In this document: positions 44,945-53,390 of the stretch, in pieces | Numbering within the stretch: the stretch's first letter is position 1 | How the letters are laid out: the number at the start of each line of letters is the position of its first letter | Source: an uncultured Acetatifactor sp. | GTDB lineage: Bacteria; Bacillota; Clostridia; Lachnospirales; Lachnospiraceae | Direction: 5' to 3' | NCBI GenBank assembly: GCA_910586215.1 | Contig: CAJUGH010000007.1 | Location: forward strand, 98,706-162,705 | DNA: 64,000 nt | Made by a program: the position numbers and the translations under genes | Notes under the pieces: generated by a model | Told to the model about the DNA's origin: nothing | What the model saw: the letters and a program-made list of their open reading frames with translations, nothing else | The model's database searches: none

Positions 44945-45814
44945 ATGATTGGATTAAAAAGAGGGACAGTAAGGCTCTGTGAACACGAAGCAGAGTGGGA
45001 AACAGAAGCCCGGAAGACAATTGTCCAGCTGAAAAAAATTATGGGTCCTGTCATACAGGACATCCAGCATGTTGGGAGTACCTCCATACGGTCCATCAAG
45101 GCAAAACCCATCCTGGACATTGCAGTTGCAGTAGAACATTTTGAAGATGTCCTGGCCCTGGAAAAGGAACTGGAGGAGAACGGATTCTATTACAGGCCGG
45201 GGAATGATACGGATCGCCAGCTCCTATTTGCCTGTGGGAATTTCTATGATGGTTCGGGAGACATGCAGACACATTTTATACATGTTGTCCGGGCGGGCAG
45301 CATGGAATGGATCAACTATGTCAATTTTAGGGATTACCTGAACAGTACCCCTTCTGCTGCGAAAGCCTATGAAGACTTGAAAGTGTCCCTTGCAGGGCAG
45401 GTTCCTGTTGATGGCGGCAGGGAGATGTATACCAGGAAGAAGCACGATTTTATTGCTCTTACCTTGAGAAAAGCACTGGCGAAATCTTACCTTGGGAAAG
45501 TGGTAAGCATACAGATTGACCGGCCCCTGGGAAGCAGGCACCCGGAGCACAGAGATATCATCTATCCGGTCAATTATGGGTCGGTTCCCGGTGTCCCTGG
45601 CGGTGATGGGGAGGATCTGGATGTATACCTGCTGGGGGTGGAGGAGCCGGTCCGGGCATACACGGGCAGGATCATAGGCATCCTTCACCGGAAGGACGAT
45701 GTGGAGGACAAACTGGTGATGGCACCTGCAGGAGTGGTATTCACCAGGGAGGAGGTTGCCCGGCAGGTGTATTTCCAGGAACAGTATTTTCAGACGGAAG
45801 TGGAAATGCTCTAG
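44945..45814 (+). CDS. Fusion of GrpB (UPF0157) and inorganic-pyrophosphatase-like domains
   Basis: Residues 1-165 match the GrpB/UPF0157 nucleotidyltransferase-like family (DIQHVGSTSIRSIKAKPILD, then THFIHVV). Residues 180-285 look like a compact inorganic pyrophosphatase: YPVNYGSVPG, then GDGEDLDVYLLGVEEPV and GRIIGILHRKDDVEDKLV, which contain the acidic metal-binding series of that family. The joint suggests a nucleotide transfer whose pyrophosphate is removed in place (inference). Start choice: ATG 44945 (GGAG upstream) fits the family N-terminus; TTG 44921 is possible. Confidence 0.72.
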   Translation: MIGLKRGTVRLCEHEAEWETEARKTIVQLKKIMGPVIQDIQHVGSTSIRSIKAKPILDIAVAVEHFEDVLALEKELEENGFYYRPGNDTDRQLLFACGNFYDGSGDMQTHFIHVVRAGSMEWINYVNFRDYLNSTPSAAKAYEDLKVSLAGQVPVDGGREMYTRKKHDFIALTLRKALAKSYLGKVVSIQIDRPLGSRHPEHRDIIYPVNYGSVPGVPGGDGEDLDVYLLGVEEPVRAYTGRIIGILHRKDDVEDKLVMAPAGVVFTREEVARQVYFQEQYFQTEVEML

Positions 45815-45853
45815 ATTCCCAGTTCCAAAGGAGGGGAGTGAGGTGGAGACAGA

Positions 45854-46177
45854 ATGGAGATAAGGACTGCAACGGTGGAAGATGCGGAAGGTATCCAGAG
45901 GATATATGCACCTTATGTAGAAAAGACAGCAGTAACATTTGAATACGCCGTACCAGGCATTGAGAGTATGCGCCAGAGGATCGCAGATACATTGCAGGAA
46001 TATCCCTATCTGGTTGCTGCGGAAGGGGACAGGATCCTGGGATATGCCTATGCAGGATCCTTTCATACAAGAGCAGCATACAGACATTCAGCAGAAGTAT
46101 CCATCTATCTGGACGAAGCCTGCCGCGGGCAGGGAATGGGAGCCTTTGCTGGGTTTTATGATGAACATATATATTAA
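45854..46177 (+). pseudogene. Truncated GNAT acetyltransferase (phosphinothricin-acetyltransferase-like)
   Basis: The first 97 residues match PAT-type N-acetyltransferases: MEIRTATVEDAEGIQRIYAP, then VAAEGDRILGYAYA, HSAEVSIYLDEACRGQGMG with most of the acetyl-CoA loop. The normal protein is about 165-180 residues. Here similarity stops at RGQGMG and the frame ends 11 residues later, so the C-terminal half is gone. It marks the left edge of a decayed, AT-richer zone. Confidence 0.75.
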
Positions 46178-46178
46178 C

Positions 46179-46210
46179 CACAGACCACAAATTACCGTTT
46201 GTAGTCTGTG
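46179..46210. terminator. Hairpin after the truncated acetyltransferase
   Basis: CACAGACCACAAA (46179-46191) and TTTGTAGTCTGTG (46198-46210) pair with one mismatch around a 6-base loop. It has no T tract on either strand and may be a terminator remnant. Confidence 0.45.
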
Positions 46211-46250
46211 TAAGCTTGGAAGAATATGGATATTTTGCACAAAGCAATTG

Positions 46251-46395
46251 GTTAGTATTTCCTAACGAATTGGTTAGTATGATGAAACTGTGGTTAGCGA
46301 CAAAAACAGCATTGACAAAGGCTACAGGGTGTCTATTATATTTTGTAGTTAGTGAATACTAACCATTACTTAGCACTTGGATTAGTTAAAACTAA
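46251..46395 (+). promoter_or_regulatory. Cluster of iron-box-like palindromes at the feoA promoter
   Basis: Repeated GTTAG/CTAAC half-sites surround the promoter. GTTAGTATTTCCTAAC is at 46251-46266, GGTTAG half-sites are near 46272 and 46292, GTTAGTGAATACTAAC is at 46348-46363, and TTAGTTAAAACTAA is at 46382-46395. Half-sites TTAGGTTAG/CTAACCTAA are the known binding pattern of DtxR/IdeR metalloregulators. Two sites lie between the -10 box and the ribosome site, where a bound repressor would block transcription. An iron-responsive DtxR-family repressor is the natural candidate. Confidence 0.6.
46312..46339 (+). promoter_or_regulatory. feoA promoter
   Basis: A perfect TTGACA (46312-46317) is followed after 16 bases by TATTAT (46334-46339), 85 bp before the feoA start. 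It sits in the middle of the iron-box-like cluster. Confidence 0.65.
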
Positions 46396-46423
46396 CACGT
46401 ATAGAAAAGAGGGGGAATGCAGG

Positions 46424-46633
46424 ATGCCGCTTACATTAGCAGAAATCGGAGAGGAGAACATCATCAGGAAAATCGGAGGGAGACAGGAAGTCAAGGCACA
46501 TCTGGAGAACCTCGGTTTCATTGTGGGAGGGGTGGTTACGGTAGTCAGCGCAATGGGGGGTAATGTTATTGTGAATGTGAAGGACTCGCGTATTGCAGTC
46601 AGTAAAGAGATGGCACAGAAGATCATGGTCTGA
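46424..46633 (+). CDS. feoA: Ferrous iron transport protein A
   Basis: This 69-residue SH3-like protein has the family features: MPLTLAEIGEENIIRKIGG, LENLGFIVGGVVTVVSAMG and NVIVNVKDSRIAVSKEMAQK. FeoA helps the FeoB membrane GTPase import Fe2+ in the cytoplasm. The ATG at 46424 fits the family start and follows a purine-rich AGAGGGGG; the longer frame is not needed. The expected feoB gene is not downstream. Instead only a short membrane-helix scrap continues in the same frame after the stop codon, so this copy probably has no partner here. Confidence 0.85.
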   Translation: MPLTLAEIGEENIIRKIGGRQEVKAHLENLGFIVGGVVTVVSAMGGNVIVNVKDSRIAVSKEMAQKIMV

Positions 46634-46777
46634 GCAGAAGATCTTGCAGGCCTTACTTGCATAGGATTTTGTGAGCTTGTAGCCATTGTTATCCTTGGCG
46701 GTATGATTTATATGCTGTTTCGACTATATAAGGAAGTGACTAGGCTGGCCACAAGGGTGAAAATGGTAAATCCATAA
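46634..46777 (+). pseudogene. Probable 3' remnant of feoB
   Basis: In frame with feoA after its stop codon, about 47 residues contain one membrane helix and a basic tail: FCELVAIVILGGMIYMLF then RLYKEVTRLATRVKMVNP. This resembles the last helix and cytoplasmic end of FeoB proteins from Clostridia. No G domain or other helices exist, so nearly the whole gene is gone. The assignment rests on position and on the helix-plus-RPYK-like tail and is not certain. Confidence 0.45.
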
Positions 46778-47106
46778 TGTGAAGATGCAGAAGAAATTGT
46801 GATTCTGATTCCCAGAAACTTTAGAGAAGTCAATGTAAAAGATTACGGGGAAAAAGCTGTGGATGTGCTTTCTGCCACGCGTGATGTGAATTGGTTCAAG
46901 GGTATGGCAGAATATGCACATGTGTGTGTATTTTGGGATGAAGATAAAATTGTAGGGGGATTCATATCAAGTTATTGGGGATATCCTACGGAATGTATTT
47001 GCTTACTATTTTTGTGCTGCCGGAACCTCATGGGCAGGAGAGAAAAATGCTATTTATGTTTTCTGTCAAAAGTATCTGGATTTATGATAAGCGGAAGGAC
47101 AATATC
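46778..47106 (+). other. Unrecognised AT-rich fragment
   Basis: A frame from 46799 reads sensible-looking protein for about 60 residues (LIPRNFREVNVKDYGEKAVD then EYAHVCVFWDEDKIVGGF) before turning into Cys-rich nonsense. Another frame from 46975 continues with VLPEPHGQERKMLFMFS. No family was recognised, and neither frame has a good ribosome site. The stretch looks like fused gene pieces. Confidence 0.4.
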
Positions 47107-47271
47107 ATGACAATTGAAGAAATTGTTCATGGAGAGTCCCAAAACGTAGAATTTAAGGTAACGCTTCCAAAAGAATCGGAAAAATATACAAAGACCATCG
47201 TTGCTTTTGCCAATACGCAAGGAAATGACCACCATCCGATGGAAATTGTAACCTGTGCCATTCTGTGGTAA
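47107..47271 (+). pseudogene. Truncated AlbA/Schlafen-type DNA-binding domain gene
   Basis: The first 40 residues, MTIEEIVHGESQNVEFKVTL and YTKTIVAFANTQG, match the N-terminus of the AlbA_2 (divergent AAA-4, Schlafen-like) domain of Firmicutes transcriptional regulators of about 400-480 residues. The reading frame ends after 54 residues, and the conserved continuation is absent. GGAAGG stands before the ATG, so the 5' end is original and the rest was deleted. Confidence 0.6.
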
Positions 47272-47331
47272 GATGTTTTTACAAAGAACAGACAGGCGGC
47301 AATGTACGCCTACAAAAAACGGAGGTACCCT

Positions 47332-48297
47332 ATGACAAAGAGAGAAAGACTGTTAAACGCATTCCAGAACAAGCCGGTGGACCGGATTCCCATGGGATTC
47401 TGGTACCATTTTTCCCCGGATGAGGATCCCGGCCAGGCCATGGTGGACCAGCACCTTGCCCTGTACCGGGAGGTGGGGATGGACATGATCAAGGTCATGT
47501 GCGATGGCTATTTCAACTATCCCAATCCTTACATCCAGAAAGTGACATGTCCGGAGGACTGGTTCGGCCTGACGCCTCTGGGGGAGGATCATCCTTTTAT
47601 CACCGGGCAGGTAGAACGGGCGAAGCGCATTGTGGCAGCAGTGGCCGGGGAGTGCTGTGTCTTCTACAATGTGTTCTGTCCCATGTCCCTGATGCGGTTT
47701 GGCACCAGCGAGGAACTGCTGATGGAGCACCTTAGGGCCAACCCGGAGGCGGTCTGCCATGCGTTCACCGTGATTGCCCAGGATATTAAGACCCTGGTCA
47801 GGAAACTGATCAAGGAGGCTGGCTGTGACGGTATCTATTACTGTGTGCAGAATGCAGAGAAGTTCCGCTTTACGGCAGAGGAGTACCGGAAGCTGGTGAC
47901 ACCTGCGGAGCTGGATGTGCTGCAATATGCCAATACCTTAAGTGACAACAATATCCTGCACTGCTGCGGCTGGGCGGGGGACGCCAATCGGATCGAAGTC
48001 TGGCAGGACTATCCGTCCAAGGCGGTGAACTGGGCCGTGTATGTGGAGAACCTCACCCTTAGGGAGGGGAAGGAATTCTTCGGGGGACGCTGTGTGCTGG
48101 GCGGATTCGACAATCGCAAGGAAGGGCTGCTCTATTCCGGTACCAAGGAGGAGATCTGGCAGGAAGTGGAGAAGATCCTGCAGGGAAGCGGCCAGGTAGG
48201 TGTGGTTCTGGGGGCAGACTGTACCCTTCCCTTCGATATTGACATTGAGAGGCTGAAATGGGTCGGGGAGAAGCTGGAGGCCATGAGCGGGAAATAA
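47332..48297 (+). CDS. Uroporphyrinogen decarboxylase family protein (possible methyltransferase)
   Basis: The 321-residue protein has a UROD-type barrel. MTKRERLLNAFQNKPVDRIP is the standard start of this family in Firmicutes. The residues ILHCCGWAG and VVLGADCTLP give a His-x-Cys and a later Cys, the zinc-binding set of methylcobamide methyltransferases (MtaA/MtbA-like) rather than true UROD (HemE). No corrinoid protein or heme gene is nearby, so the role is open. GGAGG precedes ATG 47332. It is followed 38 bp later by a dipeptidase gene and probably starts the glycan-use locus. Confidence 0.75.
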   Translation: MTKRERLLNAFQNKPVDRIPMGFWYHFSPDEDPGQAMVDQHLALYREVGMDMIKVMCDGYFNYPNPYIQKVTCPEDWFGLTPLGEDHPFITGQVERAKRIVAAVAGECCVFYNVFCPMSLMRFGTSEELLMEHLRANPEAVCHAFTVIAQDIKTLVRKLIKEAGCDGIYYCVQNAEKFRFTAEEYRKLVTPAELDVLQYANTLSDNNILHCCGWAGDANRIEVWQDYPSKAVNWAVYVENLTLREGKEFFGGRCVLGGFDNRKEGLLYSGTKEEIWQEVEKILQGSGQVGVVLGADCTLPFDIDIERLKWVGEKLEAMSGK

Positions 48298-48335
48298 GGT
48301 TCTATGAAACAGGATTATATAAGGAGACACAAGGA

Positions 48336-49778
48336 ATGCAGAAGATAGACCGGGAGGAGATAAGGGAGTGGGTGGCAGCGAATATGCCGGATCTGGTGGA
48401 GACTCTGAAAGAGATCTGCCGGATTCCCAGTGTGGCGCAGACGGAAAATGCAGACTGTGCCCCTTATGGGGAGGGCTGTAAGCGTGTACTGCGGGAAATG
48501 CTTCGGATGGGGGAGAAAGAAGGCTTTTCCACCCGGAATTTTGAGGACTATGTGGGCAGGATCTCTTATCCGGGGCGGGGCAGCGGGAGCATTGGTATCT
48601 GGTGCCACTTAGACGTGGTGGAGGAGGGGGAGGACTGGGACTACCCTCCTTATGAACCTACAGTGAAGGATGGGTACATGATTGCCAGGGGCTGCCAGGA
48701 CAACAAGAGTTCTGCGGCCATGGGGTTCTATGTCCTGAAGTATATGAAGGAGCATGGAATAACTCTGAATCACACGCTGGAACTGTATCTGGGAACCTGT
48801 GAGGAACAGGGGATGTGCGACCTGGACTATTATGTGGCACATTATGATTGTCCCACCCTGTCCCTGGTACCGGACAGCGGGTTCCCCGTCTGCTGCGGGG
48901 AGAGGGGTTCTTTCAACGGGAATCTGGAAGGGGATATCTGCCTGACCGAAGAGGTGGCAGATATCATCTGCGACTGCGGCCAGTACACCATACCGGACAA
49001 GGCCCAGGTAGTTCTTAGGTATACCCGGGAGAGATGGGAAAAGTGCCAGGGGCCGGAAGAAAAGGTGGAGGTGTCCAGGGAGGGCAGTACCATCCGTATC
49101 CTGGCAGGGGGGATATCCAGCCAGGCAGCTAATCCCGCAAAAGGTGACAGTGCCCTGGGCAGACTGGCTGGTTTTGTATGTGAAAGGGAGCTTTTGGAGG
49201 GAGGGGATCTGTCGGTCTTTGCCCTGGCCAGGGAGATCTGTAGCGACTGCCAGGGAACTACCCTGGGGGTGTGCTGCGAGGATGCCATCTCTGGATCCAT
49301 GGTGCTTGCCGCCACACAGCTTTCCCTGCGGAAGGAGCCGGATGGCAGCAGAAGGCCAGTGCTGGGATTCATCTCCAAATTCCCGGTGACAGCAAACGAA
49401 TTTCCCTTTGAGGAGAGGGCGCGGGCAGAAGCGGCCGTGAGAGGTTTTCGGCTGGAAGTGACCAGGTTCTCCAGGGCCAGTTGTTTTGACCCGGCCCATC
49501 CGGCGGTGAAGGTGCTCACAGCGTGCAGCAACCAGGTGCTGGGGCGTCAGGATGTTCCCTTTGTAATGAGTGGCGGCACCTATGCCAGGAAACTGCCCCG
49601 GGCCTTTGCCTTCGGCACGGGAATGCCGCTGCCCAAGCCGCCAGCCGGGCTGTTTAGGCCGGGGCATGGGGACTATCACCAGCCGGACGAGAGTATTGCC
49701 CTGGAGCGGATTAGGATGGCCCTTGAGATCTATATCCAGGGAATGTTGGAAATAGACGGCCTGGTGCTGGAAGGATAA
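48336..49778 (+). CDS. M20 family dipeptidase (PepV-like)
   Basis: The 480-residue metallopeptidase has the M20 zinc motifs: WCHLDVVEEGEDWDYPP (His ligand and catalytic Asp), GCQDNKSSAAMGFYV (bridging Asp) and GTCEEQGMCDLDYY (catalytic Glu pair), with a lid domain between. The end, MSGGTYARKLPRAFAFGTGM then RPGHGDYHQPDE, carries the final His. It hydrolyses dipeptides in the cytoplasm. A paralogue with the same landmarks lies at 60542-62020, on the other side of the glycan-use genes. AAGGAG is 9 bases before the ATG. Confidence 0.88.
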   Translation: MQKIDREEIREWVAANMPDLVETLKEICRIPSVAQTENADCAPYGEGCKRVLREMLRMGEKEGFSTRNFEDYVGRISYPGRGSGSIGIWCHLDVVEEGEDWDYPPYEPTVKDGYMIARGCQDNKSSAAMGFYVLKYMKEHGITLNHTLELYLGTCEEQGMCDLDYYVAHYDCPTLSLVPDSGFPVCCGERGSFNGNLEGDICLTEEVADIICDCGQYTIPDKAQVVLRYTRERWEKCQGPEEKVEVSREGSTIRILAGGISSQAANPAKGDSALGRLAGFVCERELLEGGDLSVFALAREICSDCQGTTLGVCCEDAISGSMVLAATQLSLRKEPDGSRRPVLGFISKFPVTANEFPFEERARAEAAVRGFRLEVTRFSRASCFDPAHPAVKVLTACSNQVLGRQDVPFVMSGGTYARKLPRAFAFGTGMPLPKPPAGLFRPGHGDYHQPDESIALERIRMALEIYIQGMLEIDGLVLEG

Positions 49779-49820
49779 ATATCTGGTACCCAACGTATGG
49801 CATGTAGGCGGCGAGAGGAC

Positions 49821-49861
49821 GAGCGGTAGATCTGCACACGAAACGGTGCTATCTGCCGCTC
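49821..49861 (+). promoter_or_regulatory. Stem-loop in the leader of the kinase gene
   Basis: GAGCGGTAGAT (49821-49831) and ATCTGCCGCTC (49851-49861) pair with one mismatch around a 19-base loop, between the dipeptidase stop and the kinase start. It may end the dipeptidase transcript; only CTTGGCTTTGG follows, so termination would be weak. Confidence 0.4.
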
Positions 49862-49927
49862 TTGGCTTTGGGTGGCCAGGGACGCCGAAGAGATGGAACC
49901 GGCGCACAAGAATGGAGGATTTGCGGG

Positions 49928-51682
49928 ATGCAGGGTCGGAAATGGAGATATTCCATAGAGGCGAAGCTGATGGTCAGCTTTGGGGTTGTCATTGTGGTCA
50001 TCATGATCGCATCTTTTATCATATATCATAATGCTGTAAAACTGTCCAAACAGTTGACCTATGAGAAGATGTATTCCCAGGCGGAATATTACCTGGGGAC
50101 ACTGGATCAGGAAATCGGACATATCAGACAGCTTCAGAGGGACTTTTTCCATGACAGGAAGCTGATATTTCTGGTAGGGCCGGATATGAATATCAGCGCC
50201 TATGAGAAGAGGGATTCCCTCCTGTCCGTGATGGAGAGAGTCAATTCCATCACGGGGGTCAGCAGCCTGGTACAGGAAGGGATCCTGTACCTGCCAAAAT
50301 CGGGATATCGCATTACCCAATCGGAAGTGAGGAATATGAGTGATGCAGATGAGAAGGCGATGGAGGAATATCTGGCATACCTGGATGGCCAGATTCATTA
50401 CGACGGGGAGGGGTTCTTTATGGTGGAAGCCGGCGTACCGAAAGTCGGGCTGCAGTCGGAACCGAATCACCTGCTGGTGATCAGGTTCTCCGTCCAGCAA
50501 TTGCAGGAGAATCTGGCAGCCTTTGGTTCTGCGGGAGAAAGCGGTGCATTCCTCTATAATGCGAAGGAGCAGGTTCTGGTGGAACACAGCCCGGAGGGCA
50601 GCGTGGGGGAAGAGATCCTGGGACTGCTGCAAAAGAACCAGGAGGGAGACTATCTGAGTACCCAGCGGGTGGAAGCAGAGGGAGAACATTATCTGGTCTT
50701 CGTAGGCGGGGAAGGCGTCCTGGGACTTTTTGTGCAATATCAGCGGGAAGATTCGATCATGGAACCGATCAGCCGGTTCCGTAATCTGGTGTATCTTTTG
50801 TTCGTGTTTATGCTGTTCCTTGCTGTTTTGTCCGGCATCTATTCTAAGGGGATCCTGCACAGGCCCATGGATATTCTGCTGAAGGCCTTTGGGCGGATAC
50901 AGGAGGGAAACTGGACAGAGCATATCCAGCACAAAAGGCGGGATGAATTCAGCTATCTCTATGACGGGTTCAATCAGATGGAGGACCAGATGGGGAAAAT
51001 GATCGAGCAGGTGTATGAGCAGACTACCCTGGCACAGAGGGCACAGATGAAACAATTGCAGGCGCAGATTGCCCCCCATTTTTTATACAACAGTTTTTTC
51101 TCCCTGAGCAGCAAGATTAAGCGGGGAGATTATGACAATGCCAGAGAGCTGGCCATGCATCTGGGGGATTATTTCCAATATCTGACGAGAAACGAATCGG
51201 ACTATGTCTCTCTGGGACAGGAGGTGGAGCATGCCAGAAGCTATGCGGCCATACAGGGAACCAGATTCATCCACAGGATCACAATTACCTTCGAAGAACT
51301 GCCAGAGAATTTCAGACAGATTACAGTGCCGAGACTCATCCTGCAGCCGCTGCTGGAAAATGCCTTTGAACATGGTCTGGAGGATAAGCTGCAGGATGGA
51401 AAACTGTGGGTTCATTTTGTGGAATCCGGGGAAGAATATCAGATTCTGGTAGAGGACAATGGGGAGATACCACAGGAAAAGCTGGAGGAAATGCGGGGAG
51501 GGCTGGGGAAGGAGAGAGCGGAGAGCAGCGGGATCCACAATATCAACAGAAGGCTCCAGCTTTTTGGACGTGACCGGGCGGGACTCAGGGTGGACAGGAG
51601 TATCATGGGCGGGGTATGTATAATGATCTTTATCGGAAAGGGGGAGACGGAGAATGAATCAAAACCTGCTGATTGTGGATGA
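49928..51682 (+). CDS. LytS/YesM-type sensor histidine kinase
   Basis: The 584-residue protein has a membrane helix at about 13-35, an outside sensor domain of roughly 245 residues, a second helix at about 283-303 and a HAMP-like linker. The His_kinase domain has QAQIAPHFLYNSFF with H384, and the ATPase domain has LQPLLENAFEHGLEDK and VEDNGEIP. This is the class that partners with AraC-type response regulators to control sugar uptake in Firmicutes. GGAGG lies before ATG 49928. The 3' end overlaps the regulator gene by 29 bp. Confidence 0.9.
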   Translation: MQGRKWRYSIEAKLMVSFGVVIVVIMIASFIIYHNAVKLSKQLTYEKMYSQAEYYLGTLDQEIGHIRQLQRDFFHDRKLIFLVGPDMNISAYEKRDSLLSVMERVNSITGVSSLVQEGILYLPKSGYRITQSEVRNMSDADEKAMEEYLAYLDGQIHYDGEGFFMVEAGVPKVGLQSEPNHLLVIRFSVQQLQENLAAFGSAGESGAFLYNAKEQVLVEHSPEGSVGEEILGLLQKNQEGDYLSTQRVEAEGEHYLVFVGGEGVLGLFVQYQREDSIMEPISRFRNLVYLLFVFMLFLAVLSGIYSKGILHRPMDILLKAFGRIQEGNWTEHIQHKRRDEFSYLYDGFNQMEDQMGKMIEQVYEQTTLAQRAQMKQLQAQIAPHFLYNSFFSLSSKIKRGDYDNARELAMHLGDYFQYLTRNESDYVSLGQEVEHARSYAAIQGTRFIHRITITFEELPENFRQITVPRLILQPLLENAFEHGLEDKLQDGKLWVHFVESGEEYQILVEDNGEIPQEKLEEMRGGLGKERAESSGIHNINRRLQLFGRDRAGLRVDRSIMGGVCIMIFIGKGETENESKPADCG

Positions 51683-53279
51683 TGAATATGACGCGCTGGC
51701 CTGGCTGGAGGAAATGTTCAAATATGAGTTTGACAGGGAAATTGACGTCTATCCGGCCTCATCGGCGGTACATGCGCTGGAATTGCTCAATCGGGTCAAA
51801 TTCGATGTGGTACTGACAGATGTGCGTATGCCGGGGATGGATGGGATCACCCTGTTTCAGAAGATAAAAGATAACTGGCCCAGATGTAAAACCGTATTTT
51901 TGACAGGCTATCGGAATTTCGATGATATGTATAAGATCATCAACCATAAGGATGTGCGCTTTATCCTGAAAAGTGAAAGGGATGAGGTGATCAAACAGGC
52001 TGTCCGGGATGCCCTGGATGAATTCAGGATGGAACTGGAACAGGAGAATCTGAACCAGACCCGGCAGGAAGATCTGGAAAAAGCCCGCTGCTGGATGCAC
52101 AAAGAGTTCATTGGCGATTTGCTGAAAGGGGCGGTGGCTTCTCCCGGTGAGATCGGGCAGCGGGCGGCCCGGCTGGAGTTCCCGTTACGGATTCTGGATC
52201 CGTTTCTGGCAACACTGGTGAGGATCGATGCTGTGGAGGGGGAAGGAGGATATCACGGGGAAGAGGAGATGGAGACGGTTTACCAGATGTTAAAGAGGAA
52301 TCTTCCCCGGGATCTGCAAGTGTACCTGCACAGGCTGGAGAATATGCAGTCCATACTTCTGGTACAGCCCACAGACAGCCAGTATGGGGACTGGAACCGT
52401 GTATTTGCCGTATGGAAGGGGGCGGTGGAGTATGCCCAGGTCAGTTTCCGCAAATACTGCCACAGGGGATTCTCGGCTGTCATTGCATCGACTCCGGCAT
52501 GTCACAGGACAATGGCGGGGATATATGCTGTTCTGCGGCAGATCATGGTAGGATACCTGGGAGGGGAACAGGAGGTGGTGGTGCATGCGGAGACCTTTGG
52601 GGCAGGGCAGAAGGAGGAGAGGCGGGCAGACGCCATCCATAAAGTTCCGCTGCTGAAATCCTACCTGGAACTGCAAAGAAGGATGTCCTATTTTGAACTG
52701 CTGGCTCAGTTGTGCGAAGAACTGGAGCAGACAACGAGCAGACATGATACCCATGCCCTGGAACTTTATTACAGTATATCGGTTATGCTGCTGCAATATA
52801 TCAACGAGGGAAAGCTCAATGAAAAGATTGCTTTCAGCGTAGGGTTATACAAGCTGACAAAGGTGGATGAACATGATTCCTGGGCAGAGGCTGCGAAGTA
52901 TTTATTTGAAGTGTCTGTGGCCGTTTTTGACCTGCTGGGAGAGAATGAACATGTCCTGTCGGACAGGGCTTTACAGCGGGTGCTGGATTATATTGCGGGG
53001 AATTTGTCGGGGGATCTGACCCTGACCAGGCTTGCGGAGGTGGGAGGCTTTAATGCCAGCTATCTGTCCAGGCTGTTCAAGCAGAACACAAAGATAAGTA
53101 TCTCGGATTATGTGTACCAGAAGCGCATGGAGCTGGCGGAGAGACTGCTGGCGCAGACGAACCGGAAGATACAGGATATCGGCGAGGAGGCAGGGTATCC
53201 GTCTGCCCAGTCTTTTGCCAGGACCTTCCGCAGCTATGCGGGAATCTCTCCGGCGGAATACAGGGAATTGCATAGATAG
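51654..53279 (+). CDS. YesN-type response regulator with AraC DNA-binding domain
   Basis: The 541-residue protein has a receiver domain (1-120; D56 in VVLTDVRMPGMDG) and a long middle region (about 140-430) typical of YesN-like regulators. The C-terminal AraC pair of helix-turn-helices includes LTRLAEVGGFNASYLSRLFK and QDIGEEAGYPSAQSFARTFR, then AGISPAEYRELHR. Its target is probably the importer operon starting 110 bp downstream. It overlaps the kinase gene, so the two are co-translated. Confidence 0.9.
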   Translation: MNQNLLIVDDEYDALAWLEEMFKYEFDREIDVYPASSAVHALELLNRVKFDVVLTDVRMPGMDGITLFQKIKDNWPRCKTVFLTGYRNFDDMYKIINHKDVRFILKSERDEVIKQAVRDALDEFRMELEQENLNQTRQEDLEKARCWMHKEFIGDLLKGAVASPGEIGQRAARLEFPLRILDPFLATLVRIDAVEGEGGYHGEEEMETVYQMLKRNLPRDLQVYLHRLENMQSILLVQPTDSQYGDWNRVFAVWKGAVEYAQVSFRKYCHRGFSAVIASTPACHRTMAGIYAVLRQIMVGYLGGEQEVVVHAETFGAGQKEERRADAIHKVPLLKSYLELQRRMSYFELLAQLCEELEQTTSRHDTHALELYYSISVMLLQYINEGKLNEKIAFSVGLYKLTKVDEHDSWAEAAKYLFEVSVAVFDLLGENEHVLSDRALQRVLDYIAGNLSGDLTLTRLAEVGGFNASYLSRLFKQNTKISISDYVYQKRMELAERLLAQTNRKIQDIGEEAGYPSAQSFARTFRSYAGISPAEYRELHR

Positions 53280-53356
53280 ACAATTCCGGTTCCAGGAAGT
53301 AAAGGGATGTTAAGGATGTCATGATATGTATATTTATGTCAGGGATCCCCCGGCTT

Positions 53357-53362
53357 TATAAT
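53357..53362 (+). promoter_or_regulatory. -10 box of the importer operon
   Basis: A perfect TATAAT stands 28 bp before the importer's first gene. The -35 position (TATGTC) is poor, which fits a promoter that needs an activator such as the adjacent YesN-type regulator. Confidence 0.5.
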
Positions 53363-53390
53363 AGAGTCAGTTCATAAAGGAGGGAAACCT

